Source: Lineus longissimus
Taxonomy: Eukaryota; Nemertea; Pilidiophora; Heteronemertea; Lineidae
Assembly: GCF_910592395.1 (NCBI RefSeq)
Contig: NC_088324.1
Span: forward strand, 14,162,953 to 14,226,952
DNA length: 64,000 nucleotides
Reading direction: 5' to 3'
The notes beneath the pieces are model-generated. The model saw only the letters and a list, made by a program, of their open reading frames with translations. It made no database searches and had not been told where the DNA came from. The stretch's first letter is position 1. Each line of letters opens with the position of its first letter. Positions 35,672 through 46,100 of the stretch are shown here, in pieces. The position numbers were made by a program, and so were the translations under genes.

Positions 35672-37986
35672 AGTCTGCACTTCATACACTGCTTACAATC
35701 GCACTTGTTTGTCATTCCTGCCGTATCATGTAGACTTGCGCAAATAGTGCAATCAAAATTGTTTTAAAAAGGCATGATATTGCTCAAATTTGTAAATTCT
35801 TAATTGAAATCTGCCAATTCAAGCAATGAGATAGCAGTACTCTGCCTATCTGTACTATAACTGACGGTTATCGCGGCTCTTGGCTCTCAGATTAGGGTGT
35901 CCCAATATCCACACCTGGTATTCTATAGTTACTGGGTAAGTGACCTTTTTAGCTCACCTCTTAGCAGAGGTGAGCTTATCCCATACCGTGGCGTCCGTCG
36001 TCCGTCGTCGTCGTCGTCGTCGTCGTCCGTCGTCCGTTAGCAGGGCACGTTTCATAACTGTTAGAGCTATTGAGTTGAAACTTGGTACACATGTACCCTT
36101 ATGTAATGACACCTGGGAGACCAAGTTTCGGTCTGATTCGTTTCATGGTTTGGCCACCAGGGGGCCAAACGTTAAAAGTGAAAATATGCAATATCTCCCT
36201 TAATAGTAGTCGGGAAATTTTGAAAAAAATATGGTAGGTACTTCTAGCAAAGGTGCATCATATATCCTCCGGGTTTTTGATTTGACCTCCTTTTCAAGGT
36301 CACAGAGGTCAAATGGTGTAAATTGGCCGTTAGGATGTAACGATGGCACGTTTCTAAACTGCAATGACTATTGATACCAAATTTGGTACACATTTACCCC
36401 TTAGTCAGGTGATCTCAGGGACCGAAGTTTGGTCCAATATGATTCACCACTTGACCACCAGGGGGCAAAATCCAAAAACCTTAAAAATGTGATTATTCCT
36501 TAACTTCTTGCCCGATTGCCACCAATTTGATATCATGGGTACATCTAACCACCATACAGTATATGTCACACAGGTTTTTAATTTGACCTTCTTGTCAAGG
36601 TCACAGAGGTCAAATGGCGTAAATTCGCCGTCGGGCCGTAACTATGGCACGTTTCTTAACTGCAATGACTATTGATCACAAATTAAGTACACATGTACCC
36701 CTTGGTCAGGTGATCTCAGGTACCGAAGTTTGGTGCGATCTGATTTGCCGTTTGGCCTCCAGGGAGGGGGCCAAATCCTAAATTCTTCAAAATGCCATTA
36801 TTCCTAGTAATGACTTGCCCGATTGGCACCAATTTTATATCATAGGTACATCTAATTCTAACAACCATTCAATGTGTCACCCGGGTCTTCTTTGATTTGA
36901 CCTACTTTTCAAGGTCACAGAGGTCGAATGTACTGTAAATTGGCCATTTTGGGGAAATTGTAATTGCTTGGACCTACATCAAACCTAACACTACATGACA
37001 CAAGACCATGCTCTTTATCCATCTTTCCTCCACATGAGGTGAGCACAATGGCCCTGGCCATTTCATTGTTTTTACTTTTAAAAACCTATGCGATTTGCCG
37101 CACTGAACCCTCCAGAGATTGTTGGACTGGGTCCATTGAATGTGACAAAAATATCCAACACATATTTACAAATGAAGTGAGGGGTCAGCCTTTTGGTGTA
37201 ACTCCATATAACTGTCTGGTGATTTCGCTCTGGGCTTGTGACATTCTGATCGGTCTGAAATAATCATTACCGCCCATCCCTCAATTTGAGGCCTGTGTCC
37301 CGATGGTGGCGTTGAATGGCAAAATCAAAGGGGCATGACGGCGGTTAAACCTATTGCGAATGGGCAGCATCACAACCAGTTCTGAGATCTGGGGGTGGTG
37401 TAGGATATCTGGTTACCACGCACACATCTCTTGGATTTGCGGTGGGTTGGTACCCCACGCTACGTAAGGGGAGGTTTTCGGGTAAGACTTGGCCCACGTG
37501 AATAGGCTGTACCTGAAAGATGAGAAGTTGCGAATGGACGCCTTAGAATATGTCCTTCGACCAGCTAGTGCTAACCCGGTCACTGTCTCCAGGTCACCAT
37601 ACCTTGGTCAATGAGCGGGCGAAGAACCCAATGGCTCCGTCAGGAGTACATCGTCAACTTCAGCCCGTAGTCAAACCGGTGCACGCACAAATATCTTAGT
37701 TGAGAGTGGGGGACGTACTTGCTTCTCATCGGGGTAATACAGTACCACTGTATACAATGACCCCATTTTAGTTGGATTTTACTGCGGAGTGGACGATAAT
37801 GAGAATTTCAGGCCAGTCCGATTGTCACCAGTTCAGAGGGCGATTACCTGATAGTTATGTGGCATTCCGTCAAACGGTGAACTCTTTCACATCCTTTGTA
37901 AATTAGTGTTGCTTGTTACATGTCACATTCAATGGCTCATTTAAGGATAGTTTCTGTGATTCTACTTTACCATGAGCAGGCCCATT
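35672..37986 (+). repeat. Local duplication, copy 2 (interrupted by insertion)
   Basis: Second direct copy of the 1195-base block, with the left part at 35672-35950 and the right part at 37059-37986. High identity implies a recent event; the insertion is absent from copy 1. Confidence 0.9.
35951..37058 (+). mobile_element. 1.1-kb non-autonomous repeat element, AGCTCACCTC-type
   Basis: The insert starts agctcacctcttagcagagg, itself a small hairpin (AGCTCACCTC facing GAGGTGAGCT). It ends with catgaggtgagcacaatggc followed by ccctggccatttcatt. A CGT/CCGTCGT microsatellite follows the left end (about 35990-36035). Inside are three diverged direct repeats of about 310 bases, each with a tggcacgtttc…aactgcaatgac block and a tttgacct…tcaaggtcacagaggtc block. 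There is no transposase ORF. Comparison with copy 1 of the duplication defines its edges to within a base or two, but no clean target-site duplication is visible. Repeats with this left end are familiar from molluscan and other marine-invertebrate genomes; I do not name a class. Confidence 0.75.
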
Positions 37987-38074
37987 TCGGCCTTTAACTG
38001 TGTAGTTTGTGCTCTGTAGTATGTGATTTGAAGAGATTGGAGTAAAGATTGCACAATGGAACAAGTGTCATTTT

Positions 38075-38470
38075 GATTGCCACTGTAGTGCGAGGTAGTG
38101 TAAGTGACCCATTTGTTTTCAGTTTAAAAAAGCCATCATGATCAGCTACATTGATCCCTCAAAAGATTGTTGGATTGGCTCAATTAAATGTGACAAAACT
38201 ATCCAACACCTGGTATTCTAGTTGCTGTATGCTTAGCTCTATGTTGTGACTTTTTTGTTTTTACTTTTAAAAACCTATGCGATTTGCCACACTGAACCCT
38301 CCAGAGATTGTTGGACTGGGTCCATTAAATGTGACAAAAATATCCAACACCTATTTACAAATGAAGTGTGGGGTCAGCCTTTTGGTGTAACTCCATATAA
38401 CTGTCTGGTGATTTCGCTTTGAACTTGTGACACTCTGATCGGTCTGAAATAATCATTACCGCCCATCCCT
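38075..38470 (+). repeat. Two further diverged copies of the duplication's ~150-bp module
   Basis: The module (gtgacctttttg…agattgttggactgggtcca…gtgacaaaaatatccaacacc) occurs in copies 1 and 2 of the big duplication. It is found again at about 38253-38470 (close copy) and 38099-38210 (old copy, for example agattgttggattggctcaa). Thus the locus grew by repeated local duplication of different ages. Confidence 0.8.
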
Positions 38471-38641
38471 AATCTGCAGCCACATTTAACAATTAACTAA
38501 TAAGACCTTGTGTTTTCCATCTCACGATCATCCATCAGGTATGCATCTGGGAATGGGCAGAATTAGGTGTTGGATATTCGGAAACCACGCACATATCTCC
38601 TGAATCTGCGGTGGGTTACATTGTTGTAAATTTCAATGAAG

Positions 38642-38647
38642 AATAAA
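38642..38647 (+). terminator. Candidate poly(A) signal, plus strand
   Basis: AATAAA in tgaagaataaaatgg, followed by a TG/T-rich stretch (tgtcattttgtttgcttt). It could end any plus-strand transcript starting near 28.4 kb. Confidence 0.3.
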
Positions 38648-39132
38648 ATGGTAAACTATGCAAGTGTCATTTTGTTTGCTTTAGTGTTTATGGCGTTGTA
38701 TTCTTGGATTAGAGCTGCAGAAGAAACTTAAGTAAATGAGATGAAGAAATGCTTTGTATAACTGGTCTCTGCATCTGTGTCCAAGTAAACTAGTACTGTT
38801 CTAAAAAAACAGCATTTTAAGAATCTATTAATTAGATTTCCTTGCATACCATTATTGTGCGTGGGTGTCTTTAAATTTCACCTAGGGTGGCATGATAGGG
38901 ACAATGTCACAACCTATAATGGACACTTATACTGATGTGAGCATTTGCACAAAGACTTGGTGGTAAATGCCAAAGGGAGAGACAACGTCACAATCTGTGA
39001 TGATGGTCTTGACAATGCTGCATTCAGCATCTATCAGGAGCAATTAAATGTGCACAGACCTAGCCCCGAAATAAGGCAGGGGTTCTCCTCTAAAGAAAGA
39101 CAAAGTCACATTCTATATCCTTAAATTATCAT

Positions 39133-39138
39133 TTTATT
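39133..39138 (-). terminator. Candidate poly(A) signal of the F-BAR gene
   Basis: AATAAA on the minus strand (plus: tttatt), about 4 kb beyond the stop at 43194. It is the clearest candidate found downstream; internal weaker signals may exist. If used, the 3' UTR would be long and include foldback element copy 1. Confidence 0.3.
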
Positions 39139-41316
39139 GTAATAAGCTAGACTTCCTTTATACAATCAAAGAAAGACCATGATTTCATTATGATAACATG
39201 TACTTCATTTCAAGGTATCAAAGATGAGCAAAGGTAGAGAATGTCATAGACACACCTGACCAAGACGAACTGAAATCGACCATCTATACTTTCTTTAGCA
39301 GTGACTTTTACTAGTTCCTCATCGGACCGTGCCAGGGAAAGTTACCATTTCCAGTTCAACTATACTAACTGCAGTGACCAGGACATTCTGTACACAATAC
39401 ACCACAGAAACATATGAAACCTTGATCAAGTTAAATTGAAGTGAAGTTAAATTAAGCGGCAAATTAAAAGTCTCCATTTCTATTCATGTCTATATGGTAG
39501 TCTACACCAATAAGAAATTTGAGTGATACTTTGAAACCAAGATCTGCCTAGAATCAAATGTGTTGCCATTAGGTGTATAAGCCTTGATGTATTAAGCACA
39601 ACCTTCACTCTTAAGAAATCAAAATATCACACGAATTTAAAACAGATTCAGAGCTGAATATATTTTATATCACAAGCAATCAATTTCTTTCTTCCGGTTC
39701 TATTTACAACATATTCTCACATGATTCACGTGAAAGTGAGCCCAAGACAATACAGCAAGATTTTGTACTCATAGTACACTATTACTACACAAGCCCAACA
39801 GATATTAGGTTCATTTCAAAGAAGCGGAATACAACAGGACATCTGACAATTTGACAGACAATATCGGAACCAAAGAAGACACAGACTTTAAAAAGTTTTG
39901 AATCATTTAAATGATTGTACGATTAGCAGGTGGGAAGCTTGAACTATCGTAGTAAAGAATTCATTTTTGAAGATGTTGTATATTTCATATTCACAATTGT
40001 AGGATACATTAATGTAAATACATGCGCTCACAATGAGATAATGTACCCTTGTTTATCATAATGTGCTATGAAATGACCTCCGAAGACATACAGAGCTCTT
40101 GTTGTCACTAAACATGTCACTTGAAGAACAAATGACTCACTTTCAAAAGCAAATGAAAGTGTATAAATCAGTTAAGCAACTACCGGTACTAGGATTTAAT
40201 AAATAAATTTTAGACCCAGCCATTCAGACTGACCCCCCAAGATACATGTATATAAAAGATAACCAGAATATGAATGTAATGAAAATCTTTCAGTAACTTT
40301 CTAAGTTGGCAGAATTCTCAAAAAAACCTTTAAGCAAAATAAAAACTTTTGTCCACATGTAACAATGAAAGCACAAATGTAGCAAATTAAAGCATCTGAA
40401 AGGACAGGGACGTGTACGCATAATTGACATAACAAGAATGTCTTCATTTTGATTGCCTGTTTCTCCGGTGGGAAAAGTGATACCTGTATCGGGTTTCTTT
40501 CAGGATTAATGCAAATATCAATGCATTTTGTGGTCTCCCCCTCCTCAAGGATGAACAGAGGAAGACAGCATGCGGGCGCTGGGATGAAGACAAAATAGAC
40601 ATCAACAAGATACCAACTGCAGAACAACAAGACTGCTGATACCATTTGTTTTCTGTTGTAATCAGATGACATTGCTTAATTACCACAAGATTTAGAGGCC
40701 TAGTCATAAGGAAAGTGCAGCGTACTGTTTAGGAGGGGGCACACAAGACACGCATTGACAGCTGCATAAAGTGATGATGATGAAATGGCAAACTGTATTG
40801 AAAAGCATCTACTAGAGTTCTGCTAGAACAATCGCTCACTTACGTTAGAATCTCAGGCCAAACCCTCAGCAAATTATCGAACGACATCTTTTGTACACAA
40901 CCAGACTATTTACACGGCTTCTCTGCAATTCTTCAAGAATATGACACCCGACGCAGTATCTTACAAATGTTCATCAAAATGCAGCAAAGAACTGCTTACA
41001 TTGCGTCACATACTCACATGACCACCCATTCTTACTATCTGTGCCTCTTACATTGCATGATTCTAACATCATCATCCGAGACAAGTAACTAACAATCACC
41101 AATTTCAGAACCTGGAAGAGGATAAATACCGCACTTTCAGGCATGTCAGGTGGTAAAAGCGTTTCGCTTTACATAATACCTACTTAATCCAACAGCAGGT
41201 CGAATCCAAGACATTTCCTTATCTTATATTGTTCTTTCATTCCAGAGATAAATGTTAGCTACTATCTCCCTCTATTAGGCCTAGCTAGAACTAAAATCAA
41301 CGTCAAGATGATAAAA

Positions 41317-41724
41317 CACCTTCAGCGCCGAACCACGTAGATCTCCGAAGCCCAAATCCCCCCTCTGTGAGCTGGTTATCGGAGTCTCATGGACTTCATG
41401 AAAGAACTACGCCATTGCCATCTTCAGGGCAAGGCAGGAACTGAAGACAAGAAAAGGTCCCTTCAGTTCCTCTCTTCCCCTGAAGATGGCGATGGCGTAG
41501 TTCTTTCATGAAGGCATTTAAAAGTTCTTAACTACGCCATCGCCATCTTCAGGGCACGGCAGGAACTGAAAAGAACATTGTCAGTTTTTTGGTCTTTTCA
41601 GTTCCTACCTTGCCCTGAAGATGGCGATGGCGTAGTTCTTTCATGAAGTCCACGAGACTCCGATAACCAGCTCAAAGAGGGGGATTTGGGCCACGTAGAT
41701 CTACGTGGTTCGGCGCTGAAGGTG
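41317..41724. mobile_element. Foldback MITE, copy 1
   Basis: Begins caccttcagcgccgaaccac and ends in its exact reverse complement. Inside are two further hairpins: each arm contains gaactacgccatcgccatct next to cttcagggca…aggaactga, and the partner arm carries the reverse complement. Thus it has a double-stem palindrome within outer terminal inverted repeats and no ORF of its own. Flanks here are aaaa/tcaa, so the TTAA target seen in copy 2 is not preserved. Confidence 0.85.
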
Positions 41725-42912
41725 TCAATACAAACACCATTCATCACTGTACAAGAAATCAATAAAAAATCTGTAAACAATCACAATTTCCATGGCAACC
41801 AGTTTCATCACCATGGCAACACATATCCATGGAAAAATACAAAATACTGCATGGGCACCATGCAATACATGAAATAAGTATATTATCTTATAACAGCAAG
41901 TCCAACCAGAAGTTTATATGAAATGGACAACTAATTCCATTTTCTCTGTACATGATCAGGACTTCTGAAAGACATGCATGGATGTATATAGACTCTTAGA
42001 CCTATTTCTAAGAGGGGTCATAGTGACTCGGTTAACTCTGTCAACCCCACCACCAACGTTCAGGATCAGGATGATGGGGTTGAGTGGGTGAAAGCTGACA
42101 TTGCATCAGCACTGTTATCCGAGTTCAATTGAGCCCACCTAACCTGTACAACTACAATCAGAGAATTTACATCAAGGTCTGGCCCAGCAATAGCATTGGT
42201 CTTACTAGCATTTAGCTACAAAACAATCTTACAAATGCCAGCATTTTGAACCAGTTGGCCAGGCCTTTCACATTATATAAGTAAAAATCTGGAAATTTCT
42301 ATTTACACACATGGAAAATTGACTTTTCTGCAACTTAATCCAGAAGAATGGATCATTCTTCAAGTTCATAGTGGATAAGATGCAAAGGATTCTCACAGAG
42401 AAATATAGGTGGATTCATTTACATTAGAACTATTTACAATATTATGTAGTCAACTCCACAGTTGAACTTCCCGTACATTTTGTATACAACAATGCACATT
42501 GTACACAAGAATGTACATTATACAAGAATGTACACTGTGTATTCAATGCTGTACATTAAGTATACAACAATGTACACTTAGTATGTACACAGTAATACAT
42601 ATGTTATTATAATTATTAGAGTCAATCCTCAATGAAATGAATCCTTAACATTGACAACTTGTACTATGTTCAATTCCATAAAAATAGTTATCTATATTGC
42701 AAAGTCTACTGAATTAGATATACTCAGCACCTGGTGTAGCCACCTAGCGACTCCTAGATATCAATGAAGAAACCAACAGGTGGCATTAAGATTTCATGAA
42801 CACTTGCAGACACCAACAGGTATTTTCAGGGCATTCAAGACTCAACGGCACTCCCAGACTCATGGGCATGAATACTGACTATAAGACAAGGTCATACTAA
42901 AGTGAGGTAAAA

Positions 42913-43193
42913 CTAGCTGGCACCACTGAAAGCTTTCAGTTCCTTGAAAAATTGAGCAATTCTCTGCTCCGAGTCGGCCAAAGATTGTCTTTTCTTATGA
43001 ATATCAAAATACTCAAGCCTCTCCCTGCCATCAGCACCGAGCGAGTCATAAAAAGAATACTCTCCGCAGAGAGTGAAGCTCAGTGGATGTGCCCGGTCCT
43101 GGCCTAAGACTACCTTTTCCTCCAATCTTATCAACTTGCTCCCTGGCAATCGCAGTAAGTTTTGAAAACCACCTGGTGGCCTCTTGTATCTCT
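42913..43193 (-). CDS. Possible alternative C-terminal exon of the F-BAR gene (replaces SH3)
   Basis: Immediately after the SH3-isoform stop, another minus-strand frame is open for 93 codons to a TAG at 42913. It looks protein-like, with charged amphipathic stretches (IRLEEKVVLGQDRAHPLSFT and a Gln/Lys/Glu-rich end). The stop codon of the SH3 isoform is itself the AG of a potential acceptor (ctctacataccatag). An exon beginning at 43193 would accept the phase-1 end of exon 43793-43627 exactly. The resulting isoform would keep F-BAR and HR1 but have only the first residues of SH3. I recognise no family. Alternatively this is a chance ORF in the 3' UTR. Confidence 0.35.
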
Positions 43194-46100
43194 CTATGGT
43201 ATGTAGAGGTTTAGGTAAGTTGTCGGTACATAGCCCTCGTCACCGCCAGGTATAGTTTGGCGCACACGGGTCCACCCGCTCTCCTCCTCATCCTTCTCTA
43301 TAAGGTAGTATTCCTCGTTTGCCCGCATGGAGATGGTGCCGTCAGATTCACCTACGGAGAGAAAATCTTAAATCTGCACAGAGCTGATGTACAAAGTCGG
43401 AACAAACTCCAGCCTCTTTTGGGGATCTACCAAAGTGATAGCCCAGACTTCAGATCAGAAGTTGTCAACACTGACATCTGCCCAAGGATGACTTAAACAG
43501 GGGCAGCCACAAAATACACATACTGATATGTTATTAGATGTAACAAGCCTCCCAATTTGCCAGAAAAAGAAGTACTGATGGTAATGAACTAATCAGAAGT
43601 CTTCTTACAAACGTGATATCACTTACCAACAAAGTCATACAACGCTTGACACATGCCTAAAGTATCGTCTGGATCATCGGTGAAGGAGTCTTGCTCAACC
43701 AACTGGGAACTGCTGGAGTGGGTGGCACCATGGTCCACGCTGTCTGTCGCTGAGCCCTGGTCTGAACCGTGACCCACTGACTGTACGTCGCTACTGAAGA
43801 GGAAAGTGAAGCGTTAGTGGTGTGGAGGGAAAAGAAAATTTGCCATTGATCATCATTGGCAACAGACCATCAAAATAGGAAGTTAATCATGACTAACCTA
43901 TGCTCACACAAGTATTAAGCGCACGCAGTGAGAACAGCCCCAAAAAGGTTTTCGGCCCAATAACTATATTCTGACTATAGCATCTCTAACCTGAAAACGG
44001 TAGTGTCTTTTACTTTATAAGCCTGTCAGAAATGAAGAGCAAAAGTTCTAATAGAATCTTAAATTTTGAAAAATTTGACATGACAGAGACTTACTATTTT
44101 GGATCCCCAGGTTGACCCGAGTGCACACTTAGATCAGACGCGCTACTCGATATTGTGGAGTCACCTGAGTAGCTCCCTCGGTTCACACTGTTCCCACCAT
44201 TCTTTGCCGGTAATTTACCTTCTGCCTCAGCCAAGTAGTCCTGAAATTAACCACAAAATATGTCATTGTTCTTGTTCACTATATCTTGATATCATGCAGT
44301 AAGCTTTGTTTATGGTCATCTAGCTCACCCTGGCATTGACACTCAGGGAAGAGGAACCTCCCCACTCAGGGTACAGACCAACAACTTTACTCCTAAAGCC
44401 ACAAAGTATACATACACATGTTGTATGTACTCAGGTCGTCCACCAGCTAACAAGGCAAGGGTATTCACCAGTGTACTGTCTAAACCAAGAAAAGTTCTAA
44501 ATGAGCCAACGACCCTACCTCATATTTTTTCAACTCTGCTCTGACAATGATCAACTTTTGATTACATTCTTCCAGCTTAACCTCTGTGCTAGCAGCATCA
44601 CCAAAGTTGGGATTGTTCCCATAAACCTCCTTCATTTTCACAAGAGCATCCCTAGAATGGAAAATAAAACATTATTTCAAAATAACCCATGACCTATCAA
44701 TCACAAGTCGGGTGCTCCTCCACTCTGCTGCAGTGCTCCCATGTTCTCCACAATTGACCCAAGAGGACCCATCTACTGTAATGGACAGACAGACTTCAAG
44801 TTTGAATTCCAGGCATCTTAACACCTTCAGCCCCGAACCACGTAGATCTACGTGGGCCAAATCCCCCTCCCCTTTGAGCTGGTTATCGGAGTCTCATGGA
44901 CTTCATGAAAGAACTACGCCATCTCCATCTTCAGGGCAAGGTAGGAACTAGAAAAGGTCCTTTCAGTTCCTTCCTTCCCCTGAAGATGGCGATGGCGTAG
45001 TTCTTTCATGACGTCATTTAAAGTTCTGAACTACGCCATCGCCATCTTCAGGGCACGGTAGGAACTGAAAAGACTGTTTGGTCTGTTCAGTTCCTACTTT
45101 TCCCTGAAGATGGCGATGGCGTAGTTCTTAAATGAAGGCCATGAGACTCTAATAACCAGCTCAAAGAGGGGGATTTGGGCCACGTAGATGTACGTGGTTC
45201 GGCGCTGAAGGTGTTAACTTACTTTTCAGCAGTTTCCTTGGCGAGAGATTGGCGTATTTGATCGATCTTTGAGCTGAGTTTCTTCTTCTGTTGAGTCGGT
45301 GGAAGGTGACTGTAATCATCTTTTGTCTCTTCACCCTGAAAAATATCAACACGATGGGTTATGATTTGGTGAAGAGGAGATATGGTTTCATTAGACTAGA
45401 GACTAAGAGAGCAGCTCCACCAGTTTGTTAGCTGTAAAGTCACCAAGCAACCAGGATATAAAGCTTATGGAAAAGCATGATATGTGCACTGGACCAACCA
45501 CTGATTCACCGCAGAATCGAAAAAATGTGGTCCACCTCTTCAAATGAGACAGAATTGCACCAAACGACATTATGTTCAGCAGTGGTATACAAGGGATTCA
45601 GATCAAATCTCTTCCAGCTACAGGCCTCCTAAAGTTAAGCCAAAATTCCTTTACGATACACGAAACCCCAAAACCCAAAACCTTCGCAAAAGTAAGCAGC
45701 AAGCACAGTAATAAAGCAAAAGGCATGTACTTGTTACGTTCTTCTGATTCTAGGCTTGATAAACTCTTCAATTTGTAGGCTAAAACTCAACATAAATGTC
45801 CAATACCTAACTACATATAAACTAAGAACACATCAAGAGGAAAACTACAACACATGAAATTGTGGGTTTACTCAATGTTTGGCGTGGAGCATGGATGACA
45901 TGGAGTGTTCTAGAATCTAAATGTGAAAATCAGATTTTGTTTGACAGGGCCTATGTAGAAGTTGCAGTGGACAAGTGTCTCTGACTCTTGGCTAGTGGTC
46001 AAGAGGTCCCTGGTTCAGACCCTACAACTGATTTCACACAAATAGATGTTTCTCTGTTCCTTAAAAAATCAACTAAAATATGTACAACACAAAATTCATC

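Larger units (their letters stand above)
39139..43193 (-). other. Probable long 3' UTR / downstream region of the F-BAR gene
   Basis: AT-rich, no recognised gene. A 123-codon minus-strand ORF at 40301-40672 has no domain or splice support. At 42480-42600 a loose repeat of tgtac/ttgtaca steps occurs. The 400-base foldback element sits at 41317-41724. The first 281 bases past the stop form the unusual open frame described separately (42913-43193). Confidence 0.4.

Noticed and set aside
34334-37263. Similar plus-strand ORFs (82 and 99 codons) in the two duplication copies
   Set aside because: Similarity only reflects the DNA duplication. The frame is broken by TGA in the third module copy and has no start or splice context.
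40301-40707. Two overlapping minus-strand ORFs (123 and 87 codons) downstream of the F-BAR stop
   Set aside because: No domain, no splice signals, low-complexity hydrophobic residues. They sit in the presumed 3' UTR.
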